Positions 44,069 to 53,518 of a stretch of 64,000 nucleotides of DNA are shown here, piece by piece. The stretch comes from Cohaesibacter sp. (GTDB taxonomy: Bacteria > Pseudomonadota > Alphaproteobacteria > Rhizobiales > Cohaesibacteraceae), in NCBI GenBank assembly GCA_025210795.1, contig JAOAQZ010000029.1:1-64000 (forward strand), in the 5' to 3' direction. Both the position numbers and the translations under genes were made by a program. The notes below the pieces were generated by a model. It saw only the letters and a program-made list of their open reading frames with translations, did not search any database and was not told the DNA's origin. Each line of letters begins with the position of its first letter. The stretch's first letter is position 1.

Positions 44069-46132
44069 TTATGCCGCGCGAATGGTTTGGGAGACTTCTG
44101 AAACGCGGTTTTCCAGTTCATGGGCATAATTGGTGAGATCTTTTGCAGCGTCATTGACTTGCTTGGCTGCTGTTTGTGTGGTTTGTGCCGTTGTCAACAT
44201 TTCGGACAGACCATCTTCCACCTCACGGGTGCCGCTTGCGGTCTCTTTAAGGCGAGAGGCAATTTCTTGGGTTGCACCACTCTGTTCAGAGACTGAGCTG
44301 CTGATATCGCTCGAGATTTCATGGATTCTGCCGATGATGTCGGCAACACCTTCAATGTCGCCTTCTGCAGCTTGCGAAGCATCCTGCAGGGCAGAAATCT
44401 GCTCGGAAATCTGCTCGGTTGCATTGGCGGTCTGGCTGGCCAGCTCTTTTACTTCAGAAGCCACAATGGCAAAGCCTTTGCCTGCATCTCCTGCGCGCGC
44501 GGCCTCAATGGTGGCATTAAGGGCCAAGAGGTTGGTTTGCTCGGCAATGGCATTGATCAGTTCAATGATGCCATTAATGGTGGTTGAACGCTCGACCAAT
44601 TCTTTCATGGTTTCGCGGCTGCGAATAGCCTGACTGCGGCCTTGCTCGGCGATTGAGCGGGCTTGATCCATTTGTTGGCTGATACCATGGATGGAGGCAT
44701 TAAGCTCTTCGGTGGCAGTAGCAACGGATTCGGTGTTGCTGGTGGCTTGTCCCGAGACACTGCTAAGTTGATCAACCCGCAGACTGGAGCTGTCCGCCGC
44801 CTGGGTCATGTTGCCTGCTGTCTGATTCAGACTGTTTGCAGATTTCATGATGGCTTGCAAGGCGGCTGCGACCCGTTCATCCAATGTGCTGGCCAGATTA
44901 CCAAGTTCGGCCTTGCGATTACTTTCGTTCTGCTCTCGTTCGCGAGCCTGGTTCTGATTGAGGCTCTCGATTTCATTGGCATTTTTCTGGAAGACAAGAA
45001 GGGCTTCTGCCATTTTGCCAATTTCATTGTTTGAGACAAGGCGGCTGATATCACCTGCGGGTTTGCCTTTGGCGATGTCGGTCATTTCCTTGGTAATGGA
45101 GGCCATCGGGCGCAGGATGACGCGGAACATCACCAGATAAAAGGCTCCGGCCAGAAGAAGACTGGCAATGATACTGCCTACCAATGTGAAGGATGTTGTG
45201 GTCTGGACAGAAGAAATATTGTCATGCATCTGCACGTTGATTTTGGCCGATTGATTGAACAGCTCCTGATTTAGAATTCTGAAGCCGGCAAGAGCAGGGC
45301 CATCATTGATTTTTACAGTTCGGTCGATTTCGCGAGAGCTTTTACCCTCAGATGCCAAGCGTCGTACCAAGTCTACATTGGCAACATAGCTGTTGATCAC
45401 ACTTTCAATATTGGCAATAGCCTGCTTCTCATTGTCTGTCAGAGGGAAGGCGCGAAGGGATTTTGCATTGTTGGCAAAGCGGGCTGCGGCTGCTTCAATG
45501 ACCTTGGTTCGCTTCTCATCCTTGCGTAGCACATAATTCTTAAACTGATGGATAACGCCGTTATACCCAATAGCTGCTCGCATCTGCTCAATCAGCTGGG
45601 CTTTGGTCTGCTTGGTGCTGCCCATTGCAGCAAGATAAGCCTTGGTTTGCTGTTTGAGTGTTGCAAGGCCTTCAATGGCGGGCTTGTCGGAGATTTTGAC
45701 AACCTGGTCAATTTCTTCAGGTGTGGCCCCCATATCCGCCATTTCATTGATGTTCTTTATCTTGGTGCTGTAGCTCAAGATCGTTTTTTCGATATCAGCC
45801 AATGCCTGCTTTTCAGCAGGTGAGATATCTGCCGTCGCATAACGATGGAGATCGGCCACGGCACCACCAACGGCTATGCGGACTTTTGCTGCGCGCTCTT
45901 GCTGGTTGCGCAGGACAAGATTTTTGAACTGATGGATCATGCCGCCATAGCCCATATGCTCGTTTAGGGATGCGAGAGCCAGGACGCGAGTGTCTGCGGT
46001 TTGCTGAAATTCTGTCGAAATCTCGGCAAGTGCATCTGAGCGATTTTTTATGAGAAATGTGCTCGCGATGATTAGTGCGCCGCATAAAAATAGTCCAGCT
46101 ATCAGGACGAGGCTTGCATTTTTTAAGGACAT
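44069..46132 (-). CDS. Methyl-accepting chemotaxis protein with duplicated sensor module
   Basis: 687 residues. TM1 spans about 6-28, a periplasmic sensor about 30-310, TM2 about 315-337 and HAMP about 340-392. The signalling domain has the hairpin tip [35 protein letters not shown]. The sensor holds two copies of one module offset by exactly 128 residues. [15 protein letters not shown] (61-75) recurs as [15 protein letters not shown] (189-203), and [12 protein letters not shown] (145) as [12 protein letters not shown] (273). The ligand is unknown. The C-terminus (SQTIRAA) lacks a CheR-binding pentapeptide. The gene stands alone. Confidence 0.94.
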   Translation of the reverse strand: MSLKNASLVLIAGLFLCGALIIASTFLIKNRSDALAEISTEFQQTADTRVLALASLNEHMGYGGMIHQFKNLVLRNQQERAAKVRIAVGGAVADLHRYATADISPAEKQALADIEKTILSYSTKIKNINEMADMGATPEEIDQVVKISDKPAIEGLATLKQQTKAYLAAMGSTKQTKAQLIEQMRAAIGYNGVIHQFKNYVLRKDEKRTKVIEAAAARFANNAKSLRAFPLTDNEKQAIANIESVINSYVANVDLVRRLASEGKSSREIDRTVKINDGPALAGFRILNQELFNQSAKINVQMHDNISSVQTTTSFTLVGSIIASLLLAGAFYLVMFRVILRPMASITKEMTDIAKGKPAGDISRLVSNNEIGKMAEALLVFQKNANEIESLNQNQAREREQNESNRKAELGNLASTLDERVAAALQAIMKSANSLNQTAGNMTQAADSSSLRVDQLSSVSGQATSNTESVATATEELNASIHGISQQMDQARSIAEQGRSQAIRSRETMKELVERSTTINGIIELINAIAEQTNLLALNATIEAARAGDAGKGFAIVASEVKELASQTANATEQISEQISALQDASQAAEGDIEGVADIIGRIHEISSDISSSVSEQSGATQEIASRLKETASGTREVEDGLSEMLTTAQTTQTAAKQVNDAAKDLTNYAHELENRVSEVSQTIRAA

Positions 46133-46354
46133 GGACCCACCTATGAGAACTGTTTGATATTAAGGTGAGTGTAGGAAGAAGATTTAAGGAAACAGTTAAT
46201 TTGTTATAACTCTAATACCAAGGATTTAAACTAGGTAATTAACCTTATACTGTTGATGTCCCATTCTTTTGTCAGCTGAAGGATGCCGTGCTGTACAGCT
46301 TTGGGCTTCTGTTTGTCTTTTATATTCGAAATTTTATGAATTTAGGTATTTTTA

Positions 46355-47248
46355 TCAGTGGGTAAAGATCAGAGCTGATCCCCCAACTACGAGGGCTGCA
46401 CCAATCCAGGCGCCCAGCGGAGGGCGCTCTTTAGTTTTAATCCACAGGATGGGCAACATCATCACCGGCGTGGTGGCAGACAAGGAGGCAACGATCCCGA
46501 TTTCCCCTTGTGTGAATGCATAGAGAAGCAGTGTCATGCCCACGCCCATGGCGATAAAGCCAGAGCCTGCAATCTGCCAGAAGGATTTGATATCGAGTTT
46601 TCCGGTCGGTTTGACAGCCTTAAGAGGCAAGAGGCTGATGAGAATGAGGGAAATTGCCGACAGGCTTACGCGGATGGCGGAAACGGCGATAGGATCGCCT
46701 CCTTCCAAAAGGACCGGCTTGATGATGAGAGAGCCAACGGCCTGTCCTGCGGCGGCGATGAGGCCCCAGATGATGCCAATCCATAAAATGCCCTGAATAT
46801 TTTCCCATTTATGCAATTGGTCTTTGCGTTTGCCAAACATGATGGCCAGCATGACCCCGGCAATAACCAAAAGGGTGCCTGTCAGCTCTGGCATGCTGAG
46901 ATGTTCGTCAAAGATATGCCAGGACAGTAAGGTGGCTATGGGGGCGTTGGTTGCAAAGAGAATGCCGGATCGGCGCGGGCCAAGTCGCCGCATGGTGATG
47001 AACAGAGCGGTGTCACCAAGGACGATGCCAATCATTGCGCTCCAGACAATAGCGCTCCAATAGCTTGGTTCGATGGTGCTCCATGTCCCGATGAGTGTGG
47101 TATAGGCTAGCAGCATAAGTGCCACCAAACCCATCCGCAGGCGATTGAAGGCAATGGAACCCAGCTTGGCAACCGGATTGGCCGAGAGCAGGCTTCCTAC
47201 TGCCCAACAGGCAGCAGCGCTGAGAGCAGCAATTTCAGCAGCATACAT
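46355..47248 (-). CDS. EamA/DMT-superfamily transporter
   Basis: A 297-residue inner-membrane protein with ten predicted helices in two EamA repeats. The first covers residues 1-140 and includes AACWAVGSLLSANPVAKLG and GDTALFITMRRLGPRRSGIL. The second (150-297) includes GLIAAAGQAVGSLIIKPVLL and ATTPVMMLPILWIKTKERPP before the last helix. DMT carriers export or import small metabolites; nothing here gives the substrate. It is monocistronic and divergent from rpmJ, about 420 bases away. Confidence 0.9.
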   Translation of the reverse strand: MYAAEIAALSAAACWAVGSLLSANPVAKLGSIAFNRLRMGLVALMLLAYTTLIGTWSTIEPSYWSAIVWSAMIGIVLGDTALFITMRRLGPRRSGILFATNAPIATLLSWHIFDEHLSMPELTGTLLVIAGVMLAIMFGKRKDQLHKWENIQGILWIGIIWGLIAAAGQAVGSLIIKPVLLEGGDPIAVSAIRVSLSAISLILISLLPLKAVKPTGKLDIKSFWQIAGSGFIAMGVGMTLLLYAFTQGEIGIVASLSATTPVMMLPILWIKTKERPPLGAWIGAALVVGGSALIFTH

Positions 47249-47666
47249 GGCGTGATCCTTAGATTGGCAAGAAACAGCAGGTTCTTAAAAGAAGAGAAGC
47301 AATAGGCGAGCAGGGCTGACGATAGGCCAAGGCAGTTGTTTCGTGCAATTGCAAATTTAAGTTTGTCGCAACAGAATTGGCTGGAGGGATGCGCAAGAGT
47401 TGGCCTATGATTCTGCGCGCGTTTTGATATAGAAGGAGGGCAAAAGGGCGGGCCTTGTCTATAAGTCTGATCTTTTTGGTAAATGCCCCTTGGAATTGGC
47501 CCTGTTAATGCCTCGCCCGAGCTGTTTCTCTTCATTTGATCAGGAATATGCGGGATTTATGGATTCACTGGTTGACAAGAGGGGGGAGGAATCGTAGTTT
47601 CCGCTCGAATTTTGCGCGCCTTAGGCGTGCTTTTTGTTTCGTATAATATGGCCGAGGCTTGGAACA
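47249..47666 (+). other. Intergenic region upstream of rpmJ
   Basis: About 420 bases. TTGACA is at 47572-47577 and TATAAT at 47643-47648, though their spacing does not make one promoter. Between them GCGCGCC-TTA-GGCGTGC (about 47618-47634) followed by TTTTTG looks like a terminator or attenuator 30 bases before rpmJ. No gene is seen. Confidence 0.45.
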
Positions 47667-47792
47667 ATGAAAATCAAGAATTCGCTGAAAGCTCTTGCCA
47701 AGCGTCACCGTGACAACCGCATGGTTCGCCGCAAGGGTCGTGTATATATCATCAATAAAAAGAATCCTCGCTTTAAAGCTCGTCAGGGCTAA
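47667..47792 (+). CDS. rpmJ: Ribosomal protein bL36, zinc-free form
   Basis: The 41-residue product starts [20 protein letters not shown] and continues [20 protein letters not shown], the standard alphaproteobacterial L36. The zinc ligands (Cys-Cys-Cys-His) of the other L36 form are absent. L36 binds 23S rRNA in the large subunit. The gene is too short for usual gene finding but unmistakable. It lies convergent with pyk across a terminator. A terminator-like hairpin sits just upstream, so its expression may be attenuated. Confidence 0.96.
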   Translation: MKIKNSLKALAKRHRDNRMVRRKGRVYIINKKNPRFKARQG

Positions 47793-47947
47793 GCGATTAT
47801 TCTCTTTTTTGAACGTCATTAAACGTGTGGAAGCTTCTGCTTTTGCACGTTTTTTGATTCCGGCTTTTTTGTGGGTCATTCGCTTTTTGCGGTTGATTGG
47901 GGTCTGTGCTCCAAGACGCCAAATCCCTCATAATAGCAGACGGCAAT

Positions 47948-47976
47948 AAAAAAGAGGCCTTGCAGGCCTCTTTTTG
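47948..47976. terminator. Bidirectional terminator between rpmJ and pyk
   Basis: AAAAAGAGGCC pairs with GGCCTCTTTTT around TTGCA; A-run and T-run on the two sides serve pyk (minus) and rpmJ (plus). Confidence 0.92.
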
Positions 47977-48009
47977 CGTTTTGATCTATTTTGCTCGGGG
48001 CTCGTGTTT

Positions 48010-49446
48010 TTAGATGCCGCCCTGACCATCGCTGCCAACAAAGGCAATGCGCAGCATATTGGTGGCGCCGGGTGTGCCAAGGGGGACACCTGCGGTAATG
48101 ATGACCCGCTGCCCCGGCTTGGCATAGCCGGTCTGGAAGGAAAGACGGCAAGCGCGATCGACCATATCATCAAGATCAGTCGCATCTTCCGAGATTACGC
48201 AATGCAGGCCCCAGACAAGGGCCAGACGGCGCGCTGTGCGCGGAATGGGGCTGAGCGAGATAATCGGCGTCTGAGGGCGCTCTCGTGCAGCTCTAAGGCC
48301 TGTTGTGCCGGAGGATGTGTAGCAGACGATCGCGGCCAGATTAAGCGTTTGGGCGATCTGACGCGCAGCGGCAGAGACGGCATCTGCTCCCGTTGCCTCT
48401 GGCTCGGCTCGCTGGGCATAGATGATGGAGCTGAAATTGGGGTCGCGCTCTACCTCTTCTGCAATGCTGTTCATGGTCTCAACCGCTTCAACCGGAAAAG
48501 AGCCTGCTGCCGATTCTGCTGACAACATAATCGCATCTGCCCCTTCAAACACTGCCGTTGCCACATCAGAGACTTCGGCGCGTGTCGGGGTGGGGGAGTG
48601 GATCATACTTTCCAGCATCTGGGTAGCGACCACCACCGGCTTGCCTGCCTTACGGGCGGCGCGGGTGATTTGTTTTTGAACACCGGGCACGCGCTCAAGG
48701 GGCATTTCCACTCCAAGGTCGCCACGGGCTACCATGATGGCGTCAGAAAGTTCGATGATTTCAGGCAGGCGCTCGACAGCCTGAGGCTTTTCGATCTTTG
48801 CCAGAATGCCGACACGGCCGCGTGAGAGCTTGCGCACTTCGGCGACATCATCGGGGCGCTGGACAAAGGAGAGGGCCAGCCAATCTACTTCAGCTTCAAC
48901 GGCTGCATCAAGATCTGCCCGATCCTTGTCGGTCAGGGCAGAGAAAGAGAGCGTGCTGTCAGGAAAGGAAACGCCCTTGCGGTCAGAGATCGGGCCGCCG
49001 GTCAGCACCTCGGTGACGATCTTGTCATCAGAGACGGCTGTTGCCTTGATGCGAACCTTTCCGTCATCGAGCAGAAGCGTATCGCCAACAGAAACGGAGC
49101 CGAAGATTTCCGGGTGAGGAAGCTGGACGCGCTCTTTGCTGCCGGGGGCATCAGAGCTGTCTAGCGTGAAGCTGTCGCCATTTTCCAGTTCGACCTGCGT
49201 GTCGGCAAATTTGCCCAAGCGCAGTTTGGGGCCTTGCAAATCGGCGAGGATGCCGATGGGGCGACCGACCTGTTGTTCTACAGAGCGGATTTTCTGAACA
49301 TAATCACGGAGCATCTCATGGCTTGAGTGGCTCATATTGATGCGAAAGACATCTGCGCCAGCGAGAAAAAGATCCTTGATCTGTGCCTCTTCATTCGAAG
49401 AAGGGCCCAGGGTTGCGAGAATTTTGACTTTTCGCTCACGTCTCAT
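48010..49446 (-). CDS. pyk: Pyruvate kinase
   Basis: Final glycolytic step, phosphoenolpyruvate plus ADP to pyruvate plus ATP. The 478-residue enzyme opens RRERKVKILATLGPSSN. It carries FRINMSHSSHE, DLQGPKLRLGKF, the active-site Lys in GILAKIEKPQAVERL, then MVARGDLGVEMPLERVP and the K/Mg-binding ATQMLESMIHSPTPTRAEVSDVA. A C-terminal regulatory domain ends TAGVPLGTPGATNMLRI. Domain order (A, B, A, C) and length are normal. The DUF1036 gene ends 16 bases upstream of its ATG, so the two are probably co-transcribed, an order found in rhizobia. Confidence 0.97.
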   Translation of the reverse strand: MRRERKVKILATLGPSSNEEAQIKDLFLAGADVFRINMSHSSHEMLRDYVQKIRSVEQQVGRPIGILADLQGPKLRLGKFADTQVELENGDSFTLDSSDAPGSKERVQLPHPEIFGSVSVGDTLLLDDGKVRIKATAVSDDKIVTEVLTGGPISDRKGVSFPDSTLSFSALTDKDRADLDAAVEAEVDWLALSFVQRPDDVAEVRKLSRGRVGILAKIEKPQAVERLPEIIELSDAIMVARGDLGVEMPLERVPGVQKQITRAARKAGKPVVVATQMLESMIHSPTPTRAEVSDVATAVFEGADAIMLSAESAAGSFPVEAVETMNSIAEEVERDPNFSSIIYAQRAEPEATGADAVSAAARQIAQTLNLAAIVCYTSSGTTGLRAARERPQTPIISLSPIPRTARRLALVWGLHCVISEDATDLDDMVDRACRLSFQTGYAKPGQRVIITAGVPLGTPGATNMLRIAFVGSDGQGGI

Positions 49447-49462
49447 TGAAGAAGATGCCTTC

Positions 49463-49909
49463 CTATTCCTGATCTGTTAATTGAACTGTATAGTCCTGTT
49501 TACCGGCCGTATCGACTTCAAAAAAGCCGGTTCTCTCAAAGCCGCGCGCGACGCATTCCTTCACGCCCTTGATTTCGAATTCCATATCTTTGGTGCACAT
49601 GAATGTGTCGCCAACCCATTGACCGCTTTTGTCATAGTCAATGGCGTGGATCAGATATTTGGATTCCAGCAAAACGCCCTTAAGGACGGTGTCGCATTTT
49701 CCTTTTTCCAGATTCCACCAGCCTTCGCTGATCCATTCTCCGTCGCGCTTATACCCGATGGCAAGGCCGACAGTGCTTGCGGTTCTGTTGCAAACGCGAA
49801 GGTCTGCAAAGGCTGAATTGCTGGTGGCCAGAAGTCCGGTTATGGCAACAGCCATGCATGGGATGGCGGGCAACAGGATTTTGAGAGAATCAAAGGTCCG
49901 AACAAACAT
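49463..49909 (-). CDS. DUF1036 secreted protein
   Basis: 148 residues with a signal peptide or N-terminal anchor (residues 1-35, ending NSAFA). A DUF1036 domain follows: LRVCNRTASTVGLAIGYKRDGEWISEGWWNLEKGKCDTVL. It has conserved Cys (FMCTKD, KECVARGFERTGFFEVD) and aromatic residues. The domain is common in alphaproteobacterial exported proteins and its role is unknown. It lies 16 bases upstream of pyk on the same strand. Confidence 0.9.
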   Translation of the reverse strand: MFVRTFDSLKILLPAIPCMAVAITGLLATSNSAFADLRVCNRTASTVGLAIGYKRDGEWISEGWWNLEKGKCDTVLKGVLLESKYLIHAIDYDKSGQWVGDTFMCTKDMEFEIKGVKECVARGFERTGFFEVDTAGKQDYTVQLTDQE

Positions 49910-50356
49910 TATACTGATTTATCATCTTTTTGTTAGGATCACGGGTATGGATCTCATGTTTCGCGTATTCGCGCCCTAAATGTCAATGTGGATTTCGGTT
50001 TGGGTCTCTTGCTTGCCCATTCTGGAGGGAGTGTCCACAGTGAGCAGCGCGGGTTTGTTACAGTCCCGGTTCTAGCGAAATTGATTGACGGCTTTGTGAC
50101 ATAGCTTGCTGGTATGCGTGAGCGTTCTCAGCCAAAATATCTTTTGAAACTGTGAATAGGGATTGCGGCAAAATAAGGATGAGGCCGTGCTATCGCATGC
50201 TTTGCTGGGGAAAGCGGTGATTTATGCAGGTTTGGGCGGGCGCTGCAGCATAAAGGCTTGTGCTTGGAAAAAATGACCATATTGTATGGTAAATTTTGCG
50301 GCCTTAATGGCTGCAGGGCCCTATGCTGGCCTTCACTGAATAGCAGGAAACGAACG
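49910..50356. other. Intergenic region between the DUF1036 and DUF1244 genes
   Basis: About 450 bases between divergent genes. A perfect palindrome ACCATA-TTG-TATGGT lies at 50276-50290, 66 bases before the DUF1244 start, and could be an operator. No gene or terminator is seen. Confidence 0.4.
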
Positions 50357-50653
50357 ATGGATGATCAAACCCGTATCAATCTGGAAGCTGCGGCCTTTCG
50401 CCGTTTGGTAGCGCATCTGCAAGAGCGGACCGATGCACAGAATATCGACATGATGAATTTGGCGGGCTTTTGCCGCAATTGCCTATCTCGCTGGTATATG
50501 GAAGCTGCAAATGAGGCCGGGCTTGATATGTCCAAGGATGCAGCACGGGAAATCGTCTATGGCATGCCCTATGACGAGTGGAAAGGCAAATATCAGACCG
50601 AGGCCACCAAAGAGCAGTTGGACGCCTTTAAAATCAGCCACAATCACGACTGA
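50357..50653 (+). CDS. DUF1244 protein
   Basis: 98 residues. The conserved DUF1244 block is complete: AAAFRRLVAHLQERTDAQNI, MNLAGFCRNCLSRWY with its CxxC, and IVYGMPYDEWKGKYQTEAT. The ATG at 50357 with AGGAAA upstream is chosen over an open frame that begins at 50258. The CRNCLSRWY motif suggests metal or cofactor binding, but function is unknown. It stands beside gapR and pyk in an order frequent in Hyphomicrobiales. Confidence 0.9.
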   Translation: MDDQTRINLEAAAFRRLVAHLQERTDAQNIDMMNLAGFCRNCLSRWYMEAANEAGLDMSKDAAREIVYGMPYDEWKGKYQTEATKEQLDAFKISHNHD

Positions 50654-50827
50654 TCAAAGGGTGATTAGCGTCTGGGGGCACAATTGTTCGTCTTGTTAAG
50701 CAAGTGGCAAGATTTGCTTGGTTAAGCCTTGGTAAATTCTGCTCAAGCCCAGCCTCAGTCCTTATGAAGGCAGCTTGCGGTCAGAAGACCGGGTGCCAAT
50801 AAATGCGATATGTAAATGGAGTTTTCG

Positions 50828-51100
50828 ATGTCTAATCCAGGTGGAGTTGCTGCCGATCAGCTGCGTGCGTTTGTCGAGCGTATTGAGCGCCTTGAAGAAG
50901 AGAAAAAGGCCATTGCCGACGATATCAAGGATGTCTATGCCGAAGCAAAAGGCAACGGCTATGACGTAAAGGTTATGCGTCAGGTGGTTCGCCTTCGCAA
51001 ACAAGACAGCAATGAGCGTCAGGAGATGGAAGCATTGCTGGATCTTTATCTTCATGCGCTTGGCATGGCACCAAGTTTTGAAGATGGTGGTGAGGGCTAA
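50828..51100 (+). CDS. gapR: Nucleoid-associated protein GapR (DUF2312)
   Basis: GapR is an alphaproteobacterial chromatin protein that binds overtwisted DNA ahead of replication forks and transcription. The 90-residue product is almost entirely coiled-coil: [60 protein letters not shown], the family signature. The ATG at 50828 has GGAG six bases upstream, better than the ATG at 50816. A terminator follows 57 bases after the stop, so it is probably a single gene. Confidence 0.94.
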   Translation: MSNPGGVAADQLRAFVERIERLEEEKKAIADDIKDVYAEAKGNGYDVKVMRQVVRLRKQDSNERQEMEALLDLYLHALGMAPSFEDGGEG

Positions 51101-51157
51101 ATTTGGCCTGAACATGCTTTCTTTATAAGAATGAGATGGCAAAGATTTGCCATGTTG

Positions 51158-51192
51158 AAAAAGCCTCGCTGGTTTCCGGCGGGGCTTTTTGC
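51158..51192 (+). terminator. gapR terminator
   Basis: AAAAAGCCTCGC pairs with GCGGGGCTTTTT (one G-T pair) around a 9-base loop. Confidence 0.9.
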
Positions 51193-51316
51193 ATTTCGGG
51201 GGGTAGCTTTTGGCTTTTCACTTTTGGGTTGGCTTTTGAGTTTTTGGCCGATAGAGGCCCGAGCGGGTCTTTTATCCCGCAGTGCAGAAAACGGTTGCTC
51301 TTATTGATTTAATCGT

Positions 51317-51332
51317 ATAAAGATATCTTTAT
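51317..51332. promoter_or_regulatory. Perfect palindrome, likely operator of the ArsR-type regulator
   Basis: ATAAAGATATCTTTAT, a perfect 16-base palindrome 20 bases before the start codon. This is the size and position expected of an ArsR-family operator, so autoregulation is likely. I did not see a second copy before metF or metH. Confidence 0.65.
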
Positions 51333-51352
51333 GTCTTTTTGGAGTTAATGAA

Positions 51353-52339
51353 ATGATGGCACTGGATCAGTTGGTCGGGATTTTAAAGTCAGCGGGGGAA
51401 CAAACCCGGCTGCGCCTGCTGGCCTTGCTGGCGGAAGGGGATTTGTCGGTTAAGGATCTGACCGCTATCCTGAACCAGAGCCAGCCGCGAATCTCGCGCC
51501 ATCTTAAATTGCTTCACGAGGCCCAGCTGGTGGATCGGGTGCCAGAAGGGGCTTGGGTTTACTACCGCCTTAGCCAGAAAGGGCTGGTAAAGCCTTTTTT
51601 GGATAATGTTTTGGGCCAGCTTGATGGGCAGGACCCACAATTGGTGCGCGATCAGGAAAAGCTTGAAGCGGTGAAAAAGGCCAATGCTCAAGCCGCCCAT
51701 GATTATTTCCAGCTTAATGCAGGGAGGTGGGACGAAATCCGCGCCTTGCATGTGCCAGAAAGTGCTGTGGAGCAGGCCATCCTTCAGGTTCTGGGGGATG
51801 TTTCCTTCGACCGGTTGCTGGATTTGGGCACGGGGACAGGCAGCATTTTGGCGCTGCTTGCCGATCAATGTTCCTCTGGATTGGGGCTTGATTCCAACCC
51901 GCCAATGTTATCGGTGGCGCGCAGTCGCCTTGATAGGCCCGATTTGCATCATTTGCGCGTGCAGCAAGGGGATATTCTTGATCTTGCTGCCCATAATGGG
52001 CGCTACGATCTGGTGAGCATTCATCAGGTTTTGCACTATCTGGATGATCCATCACTGGCGATTGAGGAGGCCTCTCACGTGATGGCCCCCAATGGTCATC
52101 TCCTGATTGTCGATTTTGCGCCACATGAACACGAGTTTTTGCGCCGCGACCATGCCCATCGCCGCTTGGGCTTCTCGCACAGAGCGATGGAAGAATGGCT
52201 CATGCGGGCGAACTTTTCCGTCAAGCAGGTGGTCGATCTGACGGCATCAGACACCATGATGGAAAACGGAACACAGACAAGTGGCATGGCGCCACTGACA
52301 GTAAGTGTATGGCTGGCAGAACAAAGCGCCGCCAATTGA
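51353..52339 (+). CDS. ArsR-family regulator fused to a SAM-dependent methyltransferase domain
   Basis: 328 residues. Residues 1-95 are an ArsR winged HTH (LLALLAEGDLSVKDLTAILN, QSQPRISRHLKLLHEAQLVD, VPEGAWVYYRLS). No CxC metal site is seen in the recognition region, so it is probably not a metal sensor. Residues about 125-325 form a class I methyltransferase with motif I LLDLGTGTGSILALLAD and later LLIVDFAPHEHEFL. Such fusions beside metF and metH are thought to sense S-adenosylhomocysteine or SAM (SahR type). Just downstream are metF and metH, the probable targets. GGAG precedes the ATG. Confidence 0.88.
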   Translation: MMALDQLVGILKSAGEQTRLRLLALLAEGDLSVKDLTAILNQSQPRISRHLKLLHEAQLVDRVPEGAWVYYRLSQKGLVKPFLDNVLGQLDGQDPQLVRDQEKLEAVKKANAQAAHDYFQLNAGRWDEIRALHVPESAVEQAILQVLGDVSFDRLLDLGTGTGSILALLADQCSSGLGLDSNPPMLSVARSRLDRPDLHHLRVQQGDILDLAAHNGRYDLVSIHQVLHYLDDPSLAIEEASHVMAPNGHLLIVDFAPHEHEFLRRDHAHRRLGFSHRAMEEWLMRANFSVKQVVDLTASDTMMENGTQTSGMAPLTVSVWLAEQSAAN

Positions 52340-52438
52340 AGACTTTAGCCATAAACAGGCTGACGAACGAACCAATAACGGATTGATAGGCTTGCAACCA
52401 GGGTGATTGAAGAGATCAATCTGAGGGAGTGTAATGAC

Positions 52439-53353
52439 ATGAACCATAATACGGAACGCAGCGGACGCCGTAGCCAGACCGGCAACAAACTGAAGATTTC
52501 TTTCGAATTTTTCCCGCCAAAAACCAAGGAAATGGAAGAAAGCCTTTGGGGAGCGGTTACCCGCCTTGCACCACTCTCTCCCAGCTTTGTCTCCGTCACC
52601 TATGGGGCGGGCGGCTCTACCCGTGAGCGCACCCATGATATTGTGGAGCGTATTGCCAAGGAGACATCTATCAAGCCTGCGGCTCATCTGACCTGTGTTG
52701 GTGCAACAAAGGAAGAAGTGGATGACGTGATCCGCTCTTACGCGCAAAGTGGCGTCAATCATATTGTTGCTCTGCGCGGCGACCCCGCTGACGGGGTTGG
52801 AGGGCGTTATGCTCCCCATGACGGCGGCTATACCAATGCGGCGGATCTGGTCGCTGGCATCAAGGAAATCGGTGATTTTGAAGTGTCGATCTCGGCCTAT
52901 CCGGAGAAGCATCCTGAAAGCCCGGATTTTGCAACTGATATCGAGATGCTGCGTCAGAAGGTTGATGCCGGTGCGACCCGTGCCATTACGCAATTTTTCT
53001 TTGATAATGATTTGTATGAATCCTATGTCGAGAGAGTGCGGCGCGCGGGGATCTTCATTCCCATTGTGCCGGGTATCCTGCCCATTCACAATTTCAAGCA
53101 GATGGCCAATTTTGCCGGTCGGACCGGCGCAAGTGTTCCCCAGTGGCTGGCCAATCGCTTTGAAGGGCTTGATAATGATGTTGAGACCCATCGTCTTGTG
53201 GCGGCAGCTATTGCGGCCGAGCAGGTACAGGATTTGTTTGAGCGTGGGGTGGATGATTTTCATTTCTACACCATGAACCGGGCCAACCTGTCCTATGCGA
53301 TTTGTCATTTGCTTGGCATGCGCCCTGTTGCTCAAGGCCAGGATGCTGCCTAA
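52439..53353 (+). CDS. metF: 5,10-methylenetetrahydrofolate reductase
   Basis: Reduces methylene-THF to methyl-THF with NADH, giving the methyl donor for MetH. The 304-residue flavoenzyme opens with LKISFEFFPPKTKEMEESLW and SFVSVTYGAGGSTRERT. KPAAHLTCVGATKEE, HIVALRGDPADGVGG, ISAYPEKHPESPDFATDI and AITQFFFDNDLYESYV follow, all MetF blocks. The ATG at 52439 is preceded by GAGGGAG; a GTG at 52403 is also in frame. It follows the ArsR fusion by 99 bases and ends with a terminator before metH. Confidence 0.96.
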   Translation: MNHNTERSGRRSQTGNKLKISFEFFPPKTKEMEESLWGAVTRLAPLSPSFVSVTYGAGGSTRERTHDIVERIAKETSIKPAAHLTCVGATKEEVDDVIRSYAQSGVNHIVALRGDPADGVGGRYAPHDGGYTNAADLVAGIKEIGDFEVSISAYPEKHPESPDFATDIEMLRQKVDAGATRAITQFFFDNDLYESYVERVRRAGIFIPIVPGILPIHNFKQMANFAGRTGASVPQWLANRFEGLDNDVETHRLVAAAIAAEQVQDLFERGVDDFHFYTMNRANLSYAICHLLGMRPVAQGQDAA

Positions 53354-53430
53354 AGCCAGATTGCTGCCCAAAGCCAGGCAAATCGCCTAGCGCTGATCTG
53401 CTCAGCTTTTGATGATTTGAAAGTGAAAGC

Positions 53431-53459
53431 GCGGGCTCTTATGTGCCCGCCTCTTTTCT
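53431..53459 (+). terminator. Terminator between metF and metH
   Basis: GCGGGC pairs with GCCCGC around TCTTATGT, followed by CTCTTTTCT. It implies that metH can be transcribed separately. Confidence 0.7.
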
Positions 53460-53518
53460 GTTTGATATTTGACCCTTGCCAAATAGAGGCCCTATGGGTC
53501 CGATGACTGGAGTAAACC

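Noticed and set aside
52247..53371. Minus-strand 374-codon frame
   Set aside because: Antisense of metF and the end of the ArsR fusion gene; no family features.
53354..53518. Cobalamin or SAM riboswitch before metH
   Set aside because: The 165-base gap contains a simple terminator and too little sequence for a cobalamin riboswitch; no B12-box sequence was recognised.
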